Assembly (NCBI GenBank): GCA_003665825.1
Contig: QPFY01000009.1
Coordinates: 1 to 64,000, forward strand
Source of the DNA: Microbotryum silenes-acaulis
Taxonomy: Eukaryota; Basidiomycota; Microbotryomycetes; Microbotryales; Microbotryaceae
Direction of reading: 5' to 3'
Length of the DNA: 64,000 bases
Shown: positions 24,100 to 37,850 of the stretch, piece by piece
How the letters are laid out: each line of letters opens with the position of its first letter
How positions within the stretch are numbered: position 1 is the first letter of the stretch
Made by a program: the position numbers and the translations under genes
Notes under the pieces: model-generated
Told to the model about the DNA's origin: nothing
Seen by the model: only the letters and a program-made list of their open reading frames with translations
The model's database searches: none

Positions 24100-26972
24100 A
24101 AAGCGAAGTCTTCGGCGTGTTCAAGACTTGGCTTGCCGAGGTCGAGCTCGAGACAGGTGCAATGCTGAAGGTCCTCCGAACCGACAACGGTGGCGAATAT
24201 TGTTCGAGAGCGTTCACGGAGTTCTGCAAGGCACGCGGCACCCGTCGACAATACTCTATCCCACGAACGCCTCAACAGAACGGTCGTGCGGAGCGGGTCA
24301 ATCGGTCCATCGTCGAAGGTGTTCTTGCGCTTCTTGCGGACGCCCACCTACCCAAGACATTCTGGGAGGAGGCCGCAGCCTATTTCGTATACTGCAAGAA
24401 CCTGTGTCAACACTCGGCCCTGGACAAGGCAACACCGAACTCCGTCTGGCAGGGCGACCGCACCAAAGCCTCGGCGCTTCATCCGTTCGGCTGTGCGGCT
24501 TGGCTCACGGTCGCGCCTGAACTTCGCTCGAAACTTGACCCGAAAGCGGTTCGCGTTCTCTTCACCGGCTACGACCTGGCTTCTAAAGCCTTCCGTTTCT
24601 ACGACACTACGACAAAGAAGATCATTCTGGGCAGAAATGCCACGTTCCTTGACACTGAATTCCCCGGGTTACATGGCGACTCCACCGAGCACGACGTCGA
24701 CACGCACTTCGCCAGCGCTCCCATCGCCGACCTTCAAGACACTGTCAAGACATGGACCCCACTAGTAAGGTTGGCGCACATGGACGTCTCATCCCCCCTT
24801 GATGATTCTGCCATGAGCGCCGTTGACGTGGCCCCAGGGTACACTGGCGGAACCTTACTTAACTCCACAGATGCCGAATCGTCCTCGTCACCGTCGCCTG
24901 CGCCGTCCTCGTCACCGTCTCCTGCGCCGTCCTCGTCACCGTCGCCTGCGCCATCGCCTGCGCTCTCACCGGCGTTGGCGGCGTCATCGTCACCCTCGGC
25001 CTTACCAACCGACTCTGAAGACTCCACCGATCCTCTCGACCTCATTGGCTCACAGACCCAGGTTCGCCTCGACCTACTGGACATGCACCGCCCGGACTTC
25101 AGCACGTACCGCGAGGCCGCATCGGCTGAGGAGTCGCCCGACGAACTCGACCTCATTGGGCGCCACTCTCGCGATGAATCGCCGGACGAAATTGATTTCC
25201 TTACCCGACACCACCGCGCCTTCATCGCAACAGACGACGACATCTCTGACACAGAGGCCATTCAGCCAGTTAAGTCTATCACTAGCGATCCACAGACCTG
25301 GCGCGAGGCGATGTCGAGCGACAAACGTGAGGTATGGGCCAAGGCCGCCACCGACGAGTTCAATTCCATGCGTGATGACTTCAAGGTCTTCACCATCGAC
25401 GACCGCTCTACGGTACCCGCGGGTGCGACCATCGTTACGTCCAAGTTCGTCTGGAAAACAAACCGGAACGCACTCGGCGAGATCACCGGCCACAAGGCAC
25501 GGCTGGTGGCGCAAGGCAACCGCCAACGCGACGGCATCGACTTTACCGAAACCTTCGCACCGGTCGCACACTTCTCCTCGATACGCTCACTCCTCGCGCT
25601 GGCGGCCACCAACGGCCTGCATGTGCACCAAGCAGACATCGACAAAGCCTACCTTCACGGCGATCTCGATCACGACATCTGGATGACGGCACCGCGAGGC
25701 TTCGATCTTCCTGGCGACAAAGTGCTTCGCCTGCGACGTTCCATCTACGGGCTCAAACAGGCTGGCCGCATCTGGAATCGACACATCGATGCTTCACTTT
25801 GCAACCTCGGTTACATGGCGACGGGCACCGATCACTGCGTGTACTCTCGGCTCGACAATCAGCAACGCCCACACTATATTGCGCTATACGTCGACGACCT
25901 TCTGATGATCAGCCCGGACCTGGCCGAAATCGAACGTGTCATCTCGGGCCTCGAACAACGCTACGGAGTCAAGCGCCTCGGCCCGGCAGAGTACATCCTC
26001 GGCATCCAGATTAGGCGGCTCGACGACGGTTCTATTGCCCTGTCCCAGGAACGGTACATCATGGACGTGCTTGCTCGGTTCCACTTCAACACCACAACTC
26101 GCGGCACTACAGTCCCGATGACTCCTGGCCTTTCGCTCACCGCCATCCCGGGTCAAGGCACCGAACAGATCCGGTCATGGTATCTGCAGGCTATCGGCTC
26201 GCTCCTTTACATCTCGCTCGGCACCCGCCCCGACATTGCCTTCGCCGTGTCCTACCTGGCCCGCTTCGCCAACAACCCCGGACGCCGTCATTGGATTGCG
26301 GTCAAGCACGTCCTGCGCTATCTCCGGGCCACGTATCGCGACGAACTGGTATATGCTCGCGGCAAGACGCGCATCACGGGTGTGGTAGGCTACTCCGACG
26401 CGAACTGGGGGGCCTGCGTCGATACATCGGTCTCCACCATGGGCTACGTCTTCTACATCGCCGGATCCGCCGTGTCCTGGTCGTCCAAGCGTCAATCTCG
26501 AGTTGCCGATTCCACCACCGACGCTGAATACCTCGCCCTCTCGCATGCTGGCAAGGAAGGGATATACCTCAGTCAGCTGCTCGAAGAGCTCCATGTCCAC
26601 CCTGTTGCACCGGCTCACATATTTACTGACAACGAAGCCGCTGCAGCAGTCGCCCACGACCCTGTCCGCGTCTCTGGCACTCGACACATACGCTTGCGCG
26701 AACACTTTGTTCGGGACATGGTGAATCGAGGCGACATTTCTCTCTCGCATGTGGGAACCAGCGACATGGTGGCCGACATCTTCACCAAGGCTCTCGGCCC
26801 TAAGGTGTTCTCGACGCACTGCCACGCCCTCGGCCTTCGCACTCGACACCCGCGGCTTGGGTCTGCCTCGCATTCGCGTGGGGGGGTGTGTGAAGAGTCC
26901 ACTCTCAGCTCGACAGGGGCGCCTCGGTCGTTGCGCGCGCCCGCTAGCCCGCCCCCTGCGGTGGGGACTTAG
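24100..26972 (+). pseudogene. Family B element B2, copy of B1
   Basis: Same 5'-truncated open frame as B1, from integrase KSEVFGVF through RT and RNase H into the 3' LTR. It differs in the RT finger region ([11 protein letters not shown] for [19 protein letters not shown] for RLDDQQRP). RT YVDD and RNase H residues are intact. Without Gag or protease it cannot act alone. Confidence 0.9.
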
Positions 26973-27216
26973 ACGCGCGCGACTGCCTCAGCACGCCAGC
27001 AATTTCGCCCGCGGCTGAGTTAGGGACGTTCATTGCCACGCGGCTGGGCCTATCCCAGCGCGGGCCTCCTTTCTGTTTCTTAGCTTCCTTCTCATCACTT
27101 CTGTTCGACTTGCAACCTCTCCTGACAGTAGTGGTGATCGTCTCATAGGTACGCTGAAATAAATCACTTCTGTTCGACTTGCAACCTCTCCTGACAGTAG
27201 TGGTGATCGTCTCATA
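26889..27216 (+). repeat. B2 3' LTR with intron-like unit
   Basis: Copy of 14554-14881, including the GTACGC...ATAG terminal unit. Confidence 0.9.
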
Positions 27217-28988
27217 GGCAGATGGGAGTCAGCAAGGAGGGCGAGGACGCCCTCGACAATGGAGAGATTGACACGTTCGGCACGACCGTTTTGCTGAGGT
27301 GTGTAGGGGATAGAGTATTGACGACGAATGCCCCTGGACTTGCAGAACTCCGTGAATGCGTTCGATCGGTACTCCCCGCCGTTGTCGGTGCGAAGAATCC
27401 TTAAACGCGCGTTCGTTTCTAACTCCACTTCGGCGAGCCAAGTCTGGAAGGTCGGGAAGACGTCGCTTTTGTGATCAATCGCGTATGCCCAGAGTTTGCG
27501 AGAGTGGTCGTCAAGAAATGTGACAAGGTAGCGCTTCCCGGTCAATGACGGAGTGGGGAACGAAAGGACATCGCTGTGCACGAGGCCAAGTCTTTTGGGG
27601 GAATGCGACTCAGAGTCGGGAAAAGGAAGACGGTGGCCTTTGGAACCAAGGCAAGCATTGCAAACAAACTCCTCTACGTTTTTGTCACTGTACCCGGCCC
27701 CAAACCCGTCCAGCAAACCTGCGGCAATCATCTTCTGTATAGAGGATGGGGCAAGATGGCCGAGGCAGCGGTGAAGGGTAAGCAGGGGCACGGTCGACTC
27801 AGAACGCGAGAGAAAGGCAAGCTGCTGACACTTGGTGTGATCCGCGTCCAAAAGGTAGAGACCGTTGTTAACCCTGGTACCGTGAGCAATGGCCTGGCCG
27901 TCCTTGGCGATGTCAATACCGTCGCTGGTGAAGGCGAGTCGAACGCGGTCGGTGTCGCAGAGGCGAGAGACGGAGAGGAGGTTGACGTGGAGGCCCGGCG
28001 TGTGCAGAACGCCACGCAGCGTGATCGGATGTCCGGTCTTGGCAACGAACGCGACGTCCCCCATACCAATGGCCGTGATACCGCCGGCGATGCCGCCGAT
28101 CTTGGTGTGCGCCGTCTGGCGATAAGCCGTGAATAGAGAGCGATCGGCGACCATGTGTGCCGTGGCGCGCTAGTCGACTACGAAGGCGTCCGTTGGGAGT
28201 TGCCGGCGAGCGAACAGGCAGGAGGCGAAATAGCCGACGTTAGGCTGTTGAGCGGCGGGGCAAGGGGAGTCGGTGGCGAGCATGGCCGAGTGTGATGACG
28301 AGAGTCCCGCCGAGCGAAGCTGGATGCGAATGCGGTCCGTCAGCGTCGTGAGTTCCGGGAGGTCGCGTTGGTTGCGCTGCTCGTCCGTGAACGTGAGTCG
28401 GAAGCTGTCGAGGCAAGATGGGACCATGGCGAGCACGTCGTTGAGCGAGGTTTTGGCGTCGCGGATTTCCTTCGCGATCGACATGTATTCACGGAGCCAG
28501 GTGTCGTACGCCTCGACGGAGGCAGGCATCTTCCTGAAATCCCAAAGGCGGGCGAACAACTCGAGGGTGCGAGTGGCGTCGTCCGGTGCGAAACGAGCCT
28601 TGAGTGCGGCAAAGATGCGTGGTGCCGACAGGTCGTCGCTGGGGATTGTGTCGAGGGTGGCTGAGACGTCGGCGGAGTCGATCGAGCCAACGATGATTTC
28701 CCGCGCGGCGTCGTCACGGGCGGCAAGCTGGTCGGCCGTCCATGTCGGGGGGATGACACCGTCAAGAACGTAACCACGGACTTGATTTGGGAGCGCGAGA
28801 CGGAGTTGACGTAACCAGTTCGTAAACGACTTAGGCCCGTCAAGACGAGCGTGCTTGGGGAACACGACTTTTGATGCGGTGGCGGTGTTTGCTTGCGTGG
28901 CAGTGACGGGCGGGGTGGCGGCGGCGGCGGCGGCAGGGGGCTGTGAGGCCTGTAGAGCGGCAAGCTGTGCCTGTAGCGTGGCGATTTG
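27217..28988 (-). pseudogene. A5 part 1 in unit 2 (gag to INT)
   Basis: Copy of 14882-16653 with the same knuckle deletion and protease TAG stop. Confidence 0.88.
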
Positions 28989-29218
28989 TATGAGATGATC
29001 ACCACTACTGTCAGGAGAGGTTGAGAGTCGAACAGAAGTGATGAGAAGGAAACTAAGAAACAGAAAGGGGGCCCGCGCTGGGATAGGCCCAGACGCGGGT
29101 GAAATCGCTGGCGCGCTAAGACAGTCGCGCGCGTCTAAGTCCCCTCCGCAGGGGGCGGGCTAGCGGGCGCGCGCAACGACCGAGGCGCCCCTGTCGAGCT
29201 GAGAGTGGACTCTTCACA
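28989..29218 (-). repeat. B LTR (minus), 83 bp shorter than in unit 1
   Basis: Same junctions as 16654-16966. One of the two 83-bp GC-rich repeats is gone, consistent with slippage or recombination between them. Confidence 0.87.
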
Positions 29219-29755
29219 CGCGGTCCAGCCAAAGTTACGGGTGTGGTTGGTTATTCCGATGCGAACTGGGGTGCCTGCGTCGACACGTCCATCTCCACAA
29301 TGGGTTTCGTCTTTTACTTGGCTGGCTCCGCCGTCTCTTGGTCATCGAAGCGTCAGACTCGGGTGGCGGATTCCACCACTGATGCCGAATACCTCGCCTT
29401 GTCGCACGCTGGTAAGGAGGCGATTTACCTTACGCAACTCCTCTCCGAGCTCCACGTTCGCCCGATCGATGCAGCTCACATCTTCACTGACAACGAGGCC
29501 GCGGCCGCCGTCGCTCACGACCCCGTTCGCACCTCCGGCACTCGACACATACGCCTCCGCGAGCATTTTGTCCGCGACATGGTCAACCGAGGCGATATCT
29601 CCCTCTCACACGTTGGCACAGCGAACATGGTTGCGGACCTATTCACCAAAGCGCTGGGTCCCAAGATTTTTGGTATACATTGCTATGCTCTAGGCCTCCG
29701 GACGCGGCACCCACGGCTCAAGTCTACCTCGCGTTCGCGTGGGGGGGGGGTGTGA
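29219..29755 (+). pseudogene. A RNase H fragment in unit 2
   Basis: Copy of 16967-17503, ten G then TGA in the LTR start. Confidence 0.88.
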
Positions 29756-29996
29756 GGAATCCACTCTCCGCTCGGGTCAGGACTTAGGCGCGCGGATCGA
29801 GCCGGGCGCATCGGCCCAGGACTTAGGCGCACGGAGCGAGCCCGGGACTTAGGCGCGCGGAGCGAGCCGGGCGCATCGGCTCAGCCCCGAGGCTCCCTGG
29901 CTGAGGACTTGGGGCGCGCGGCTCCCTTACTGTTAGCTTCCTATTCATCACTCTTGGCTATCACTACATCGCTGACGTAGTAGAGTTGATCGAATA
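29751..29996 (+). repeat. A LTR (plus) without the intron-like unit
   Basis: Matches 17499-17814 except for precise absence of the 70-bp GTATGT...AG unit: TTGATCGAATAG is followed directly by TAGATTG. Confidence 0.9.
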
Positions 29997-32103
29997 GTAG
30001 ATTGAGCGCCGCAGGCGGAGAACCTTATTGCTCGGGAAGTCGAAACCTCGTGGCGTCGTCATCCAGATATCGTGATCGAGCTCGCCGTGGAGGTAAGCCT
30101 TGTCAATGTCGGCCTGATGAACGTGGTAACCATTGGCAGCGGCGAGGGCAAGGAGGCAGTGAATGGAGGAGAACCGGGCGACGGGTGCGAAAGTCTCCGA
30201 GAAATCGATGCCGTCGCGCTGGCGGTTACCTTGCGCTACAAGGCGTGCCTTCCGCCCTGTGACATCACCGCGTGCATCGCGCTTGGTCTTCCAGACGAAT
30301 TTGGAGGTGACGATAGTGGCGCCCGGTGGTACCGATGAGCGAGGTTCGATGGTGAACACCTTGAAGTCGTCGCGCATGGCGGTGAACTCGGCGGCGGCAG
30401 CCTGAGCCTAGATGTCGTGCTCGTCGCTGGACATGGCTTCACGCCAGGTCTGAGGGTCGCTAGTGATCGACTTGACGGGCTCGATGGCGTCGAGGGTGGG
30501 GTCGTCGTCGTCTGTGGCAATGAAGGCGCGGTGGTGGCGAGAGAGGAAATCGATCTCATCAGGGGAGTCGTCATCGGAGGGCTGTTCAGCGGGGGCAATG
30601 GCGGGTGCGGGCGTCACCAGGGTGTCGTCGTCGGATCGATGTACGTTCATCAGGTTGAGGCAAACCGCGGTGTTGGAGTTGAGGAGGTCAAGTGGGTCGT
30701 CCGAGTCATCGAGGGACGGTCCTCCGGCCGAGGACGTGGCGGGCGACGAAAACGGGGCAAGCGACGGGGACGGCGAGGGCCTGGTATCTGTAGAATTAAG
30801 TAAGGATCCGCCAGTGTACCCTGGGGCCACGTCAACGGCGCTCATGGCAGAATCATCAAGAGAGGATGAGACGTCCATGTGTGCCGACCTTACTAGTGGG
30901 GTCCTCGTCTTGACGGCGGGGGCGGGCGTGTCGGCGGGAATGACGAACTGGTGTTCGGTGTTGTCCGCATCGACGGGCGTGTTGATTGGTAGGCCGGGGA
31001 AGTCGTCGTCGAGGAAGGTGGCATTTCGGCCAATCACAACCTTGTTGGTGGAATGGTCGAAGAAACGGAAAGCCTTGGAGGCGAGGTCGTAACCGGTGAA
31101 GATCACGCGCGTGGCCTTGGGGTCGAGCTTGCTGCGAAGGTCCGGCGCGACCGTGAGCCAGGCCGCGCAGCCGAACGGGTGGAGGGCGGTGGCGGTGGTG
31201 CGTTGGCCATTCCAAACGGATTCTGGAGTCTGTTTGGCCAAAGCTGTGTGTGAGCACCTGTTTTTGCAATAAACGAAGTACGCAGCCGCTTCATCCCAAA
31301 AGGTGGCCGGCAGATGGGAGTCAGCAAGGAGGGCGAGGACGCCCTCGACAATGGAGAGATTGACACGTTCGGCACGACCGTTTTGCTGAGGTGTGTAGGG
31401 GATAGAGTATTGACGACGAATGCCCCTGGACTTGCAGAAATCCGTGAATGCGTTCGATCGGTACTCCCCGCCGTTGTCGGTGCGAAGAATCCTTAAACGC
31501 GCGTTCGTTTCTAACTCCACTTCGGCGAGCCAAGTCTGGAAGGTCGGGAAGACGTCGCTTTTGTGATCAATCGCGTATGCCCAGAGTTTGCGAGAGTGGT
31601 CGTCAAGAAATGTGACAAGGTAGCGCTTCCCGGTCAATGACGGAGTGGGGAACGAAAGGACATCGCTGTGCACGAGGCCAAGTCTTTTGGGGGAATGCGA
31701 CTCAGAGTCGGGAAAAGGAAGACGGTGGCCTTTGGAACCAAGGCAAGCATTGCAAACAAACTCCTCTACGTCTTTGTCACTGTACCCGGCCCCAAACCCG
31801 TCCAGCAAACCTGCGGCAATCATCTTCTGTATAGAGGATGGGGCAAGATGGCCGAGGCAGCGGTGAAGGGTAAGCAGGGGCACGGTCGACTCAGAACGCG
31901 AGAGAAAGGCAAGCTGCTGACACTTGGTGTGATCCGCGTCCAAAAGGTAGAGACCGTTGTTAACCCTGGTACCGTGAGCAATGGCCTGGCCGTCCTTGGC
32001 GATGTCAATACCGTCGCTGGTGAAGGCGAGTCGAACGCGGTCGGTGTCGCAGAGGCGAGAGACGGAGAGGAGGTTGACGTGGAGGCCCGGCGTGTGCAGA
32101 ACG
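29997..32103 (-). pseudogene. A5 part 2 in unit 2, extending to the protease region
   Basis: Minus-strand A sequence from RT back through the TAG stop (about 30407), the 106-bp island (30788-30893) and an open 511-codon stretch of integrase and linker. It includes the A4 empty site at 31146/31147 and ends just 3' of the protease domain where LTR H begins. Integrase HHCC and DDE residues are preserved. Confidence 0.87.
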
Positions 32104-32453
32104 TGTTGAGTGGAAGCCGAAAAGGTTTCGGACTTGGGAGTAGCGACCGCTTGGGCTACTGGGAGCCAGCCGTGAACTTGCCGCAGCCACCGCCGGATCC
32201 AGCTCCACTCGCCAAAGTCAAGCCAACTTGGGAGTACGGCGACGTCGCCAAGGTTGGTCCCGATCCGGGGAAGTACGGTGAATGTAAGGCCCAGTTGTGG
32301 GGCCTTGCAAGTAACAGGATACGAGTATGTATTCCAAAGAATATACTGGTCAGAAGGGAAGAGAGAGTCTACTTCCCGACAAGGCTTAAGGCCAGACGCG
32401 CGTCAGGCCTTGAGTAACTACGGAGTATTACAGTGAAGTTGACACTCAAAACA
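32104..32453 (-). repeat. Solo LTR of family H (related to D/F)
   Basis: 350 bp with near-inverted ends TGTTGAGTG and CACTCAAAACA. Its left 57 bp match, inverted, the end of the F LTR (GGTTTCGGACTTGGGAGTAG...), so it belongs to the TGTT...AACA group. No internal region is attached and the flanks (GAACG, TCATA) do not match, so it sits at a rearrangement point. Confidence 0.7.
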
Positions 32454-34404
32454 TCATAGTTGGCCCCCGGACACGCCGCCAGCTCGTTCCCACCATGATC
32501 ACGCGGGAACAGCTCGTCGACGGCCCCGACGTATTCGATCAACTCTACTACGTCAGCAATGTAGTTATAGCCAAGAGTGATGAATCGTCATTTCAACATA
32601 CCTATTTGATCAACTCTACTACGTCAGCAATGTAGTTATAGCCAAGAGTGATGAATAGGAATCTAACAGTAAGGGATCCGCGCGCCCCAAGTCCTCAGCC
32701 GATGCGCCTGGCTCGCTCCGCGCGCCTAAGTCCTGACCCGAGCGGAGAGTGGATTCCTCACACGACGGACCCGCCGCCTCCTTCAAGAGCCTACTCCTTG
32801 CCTTCGCATCCACCAAGGCCGGCTTCGCAGATCACGACTTGTCAGTTGTTCGCGATCCGGCAAATTGGGGCGACGTCATTCGATCGGGACAAGAGGACAT
32901 TTGGGGCGCTCCGGCACAGGATGAATTCGATTCGCTTCTGAACGATTACGAGGTCTTCGAAATCATCGAATCCTGTGAGCTCCCCGCGGGTGAGATCCTC
33001 CTGCAGTCGGGCTGGGTGTTCCGGACTAAACGCAACCAGCATGGCGACATCACCGCTCACAAGGCCCGACTCGTTGCTCACGGATGTGCTCAACGCCCTG
33101 GTCTTGACTTCGAGAAGAACTACGCCCCTGTCGTCAAATTCACGTCCATTCGAGCCCTCATCGCACTCGCCGCGGCCAACGGCTATCACGTCCATCAGGC
33201 CGACGTCAACAAAGCGTACCTACACGGCAAACTTGACAAGCCTCTCTACATGCACGTCCCTCAGGGCATTGACCTGCCCGGCAAGATCCTCAAGCTGTCC
33301 AAATCCATCTACGGCCTTCGCCAGGCCGGCACCATCTGGAACGCTGAGATTGACTCAACTCTGCGGTCCCTCGGATACGTGCCCACCCGGTCCGATATCT
33401 GCATCTACCGCCGCGAACACAACAGGCACTCTCATTACATTGCCTTGTATATCGACGACTTGCTTTGGGTTGGCCCCTCTACCACCGAGATCGACCGGGT
33501 GCTCGACGCGTTGGAACTCGCGTATGGCATCAAACATCTCGGACCTGCCAAATACATCCTAGGCATCCAAGTCAAGCGTGGACAAGACGGATCTATCACG
33601 CTCTCGCAAGAGCGCTACCTTCGGGACATCCTGGCCAGGTTCCAGTTCACCGATGCCAAGCTGGCGAGTATTCCAATGCAGCCAGGTGTCGTCCTTGACT
33701 TCGAGGACTTGTCGGCCACTCCTCAGGATCGTACGCGCTACTTGCAGGCCATCGGTTCGTTGATGTACGCCGCCGTAGGAACTCGTCCGGACCTTGCCTT
33801 CGTGGTCAGCTACCTCGCTCGCTTCTTGCAGCAGCCCGGCCCGGAGCATTGGACAGCCATCAAGCAGGTCCTCCGCTACATCAAAGGCATGCTGGACTTG
33901 GGGCTCACCTATCGCAAGACCAGCCAACCACTCCATGGCTACTCGGACGCGAACTGGGGAGCCTGTCTAACGACTTCGCGATCGACCATGGGCTACGCGT
34001 TCATCTTGTCTGGAGCCGCGATCTCTTGGTGCTCCAAACGCGAGCACAGGGTCGCCAAGTCCACTACCGACGCAGAGTACCTCTCTCTTTCGTACACAAG
34101 CGGTGATGCCATCCACCTGAGCGAACTCCTGGCCGAACTTGGCGCTCCGGTCTCCGGTCCCGTCGTACTCTACGGTGACAACCAAGGTTCGCTGGCTCTT
34201 GCGCAGCACCCGACCAACCATCAGGGGTCTCGTCACGTTCGCATCTCGGAACATTACGTCCGCGAGAGGGTAGCTGAGAAAGAGATCGAGGTCCGCTACA
34301 TCGCCACCGGCGACATGTTTGCCAATATCTTCACCAAAGCCTTGGGTCCCAAACCGTTCATCTTCCATCGGGAGAATTTGGGTTTGCGAGGTGCAGTGGT
34401 ATGA
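32454..34404 (+). pseudogene. Copia family E remnant: RT-RNase H
   Basis: An open frame covers the end of the integrase-RT linker (ATG at 32495, [12 protein letters not shown] then [13 protein letters not shown]), RT ([24 protein letters not shown]) and RNase H ([34 protein letters not shown]). It stops at 34402-34404, just before a polypurine tract. Gag, protease and integrase are missing because LTR H abuts it. A solo A LTR (32532-32762) splits it, with target duplication CGACG; without that insertion the frame is continuous. YIDD replaces the YVDD of A-D. About 40-50% protein identity to A/B RT by eye makes it a separate family. Confidence 0.87.
32532..32762 (-). repeat. Solo A LTR in E, TSD CGACG
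   Basis: Inverted A LTR with the GTATGT-type unit, flanked by CGACG at 32527-32531 and 32763-32767. A clean solo LTR left by recombination of a full insertion. Confidence 0.94.
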
Positions 34405-34416
34405 CAGCACGGGGGG

Positions 34417-35538
<1,122 letters not shown>

Positions 35539-36732
35539 GTGTTAAGTCGTATGTCTCGGGAGGGGACTGGATCGGCAACCAGTAAGTACACGAGACACAG
35601 TACGAGTGGTAGGAAGTATATTGGAGCGTTAGGGGGAAGACTAAAGAGGCTCGCAGTTCGAGTGCGCGAAATATCTCTAAGTCCAAAAGGGGTCCAAGCG
35701 GCACACGGCTGGCCAGACTGGGCGCGGGTTGGAGATCGACCTAAGCAAGAGTGTATGGAATTCAACAGCACGGACGCGGTGCGGCTGGACGATCTGTTCT
35801 CTACCAAAGATTAGCAGTCTGGCTAATGTCGGAAAGCGGTAGAGAAGAGGAAGGGAAGCACAAGGAGCGCGAGTCTGACGAGGTTCTAGCAAGCGGGCGC
35901 GCAAAGGATCTACTGCAAATCGGGCGGACGCGCTGCCAAGCGTCAAGGGCAAACTCCAAGTGGGTCATTCGGGTGCTGAGAGGGGTCGTGTTGGACAACG
36001 GCCACAAGGGGAAACCTATCTGCGATGTCGAGTGTTGGTGAGCGAGGGAGTCCATAGCGACGAGACTCAGGTTGCGAACGGCGGGCGTCATGCATGGGCG
36101 ATACTCTTGATGGCCGATGGAACATGAGGACGGCGGTGGCAAGCTGCTGGTGACTAAGTGGAGGCATTGGCTCAGCAAGACTGGAGGGCAGACGGCCAGA
36201 GTCCCGGCGTGGAGGCGGCGGCGCGCGGGCGTGAGTTGAGCAGGCCGGCGCAAAAGGCGGCGAACAAGGGGGCGGCTTGGCGACGAAGGCGAAGGCGCCG
36301 AGGCGAAAGACTGGGGGGCGGCTTGGCAGCGAGGGCGAAGGCGCCGAGGCGAAGGCGCGCGGCGGCGAAAGAGGCGCCGAGGCGAAAAACTGGGCGGTGA
36401 ACAAGGGGGCGGCTTGGCTGCGAAGGCGAAGGCGCCGAGACGAAAAAACGGGCGGAGGCGTGCAGACTCAGCAGGCGACGGCCGGACGGGTGGACCAGGA
36501 TGTGGACGAGTTGACGAACGGTGCACATGGGTCGAGGAACAAGGCTGGGCGCAAGCGTCATGCGGCGAGGCTCAAAGGACAGGGGGCGCGGTGGAGGCTT
36601 GCGGAGGCAAGGCGCCGAGGCGAAGGCGCGCGGAGCGAGGCACCGAGGCGAAAGCGCGAGGTGAAAGGCGGGCAAGTCCGTCAAACGGCGGTCCGATGTC
36701 AAAGTGTTCGAAGGCTTGACAGAATGCAATTC
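35539..36732 (-). repeat. Chimeric F/D LTR in gypsy sequence
   Basis: On the minus strand the sequence begins like the F LTR (TGTGAATTGCATTCTGTC...), runs through the GGCGCC-rich repeats to the GAACAGATCGTCC region, and then switches to a complete D-type LTR (TGTTGAATTCCATACAC...) ending GACTTAACA. The flanks are AAACC left and CAACC right, a possible 5-bp target duplication with one mismatch; joined, they give a continuous gypsy reading. The F part has no intron-like repeat. The small Ala/Arg-rich ORFs here are products of the repeats and I do not consider them genes. Confidence 0.7.
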
Positions 36733-36799
36733 ACAACCTGAACCAGCTGTGGCGCGGGCCGGATTCTCTGAACCAGCCGCAGTGCGGGCCGGGGAGTTT

Positions 36800-37850
36800 A
36801 TGCTGGTGAGATCGGTCCCCCTGGACGTCCCCCCGCACACATTTTTGGGACGTTCAGGCAATACCGCTGACCCCCTTGCTCGTACCCCTGGGGGGGAATC
36901 TTACAGCGCACGAAGGGACGGCCCTTCCCCGGCGGTGATTAGCTCTCGTTGGAGAGGGACATTACCCGACCGGGAAGGGCTCTGGACCGGGGATAACCCG
37001 GATAGGTTGGTCACTTTCACTACATTTGGGAAGTCGTACTTGTCTCTACTTTGCGACATTTTGACCACCGACCGGGTCATCCAGCTCGTGGCGACCTTAT
37101 TCGTTCGTTCAACATCGCCCCAGCGCCGTCAGTCTCCGCACGACTGGGCCGTTGATACGATGACGGATGGGGTCCGGGACGAGCGACCTCACTGCTGGAC
37201 GTCACTGATGACAGCAGTAGGACGTCGTTGGTCGGATCCCGGCTTTGCCGACCGAGTATCCCAAGATTTCTACCGGTGCCGACAGTCTTCGTCTTGCGCC
37301 TACGACCATGTGGGCGAATGGCGTGCCCGTTACCAAGCGTTCATGCACAATAACGCCAGCTTCAGCCTCTCGGCCCTTCAACTAGCCACAACCTTTTATC
37401 AATCGCTGAGTGATGTGGCTAAGCGGGAAGTGCGGGCCGGCATGCTACGGGAATATCGGGATAACTCACTTGTGACTATAGGGAGGTTCGGACGAACTGT
37501 CCCGTCCCTCGATGAGGTTACCGACTGGGCCGCCATCACCGACGACACCGGCACGACCTCAGTTTCAACCCCGCCGATTCGCACTGCGACTTATGGAGCC
37601 ATTGCGAAAACGCCACGCACCGCCCCGACGTCGGCAAACGACGACGAGCGTACCCAGATCCGTCGAGCTCGATGGATGGACCGCGCCGGTAAATGGCAAC
37701 AGGCCCACCTGTGGAAGGATCGGAAGACGTGGTTCTCGCCGGCATCGGGTGGGGTACCCGCCAGCATGGCATGTTTTAATTATGGTCAAGCCGGCCATTT
37801 CTCGCAGCATTGTGCAGCGGAGCGACAATCCTCCTCGACCGTCCAAATAT
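36800..37850 (+). pseudogene. Gypsy-type Gag fragment with degenerate CCHC knuckle
   Basis: An open frame from ATG 36800 gives about 350 residues with the helical look of a retrotransposon Gag (WRARYQAFMHNN, LATTFYQSLSD, VRAGMLREYRD). A single knuckle, CFNYGQAGHFSQHC, follows, in which Tyr replaces the second Cys. The frame is cut at 37850 by the A6 LTR. It lies downstream of the pol fragment, the reverse of the element's natural order, so the gypsy copy is rearranged or two copies are involved. The assignment rests on the knuckle and context, not on a strong domain match. Confidence 0.6.

Larger units (their letters stand above)
23952..32103. repeat. Unit 2 of the tandem segmental duplication
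   Basis: Repeats 11617-18964 (offset 12,335, falling to 12,252 and then 12,182 after the 83-bp and 70-bp absences). It continues past the A4 site through integrase to the protease region, where LTR H cuts it at 32103. A cluster of about ten substitutions separates the two B RT regions (about 25785-25975 against 13450-13640). Confidence 0.88.

Noticed and set aside
36158..36741. Long Ala/Arg/Gly-rich ORFs on both strands (also 60856-61550 and 62770-63679)
   Set aside because: They lie in F-type LTR repeats (AGGCGCC units) and open in several frames at once; they have no start context or domain and are composition artefacts.
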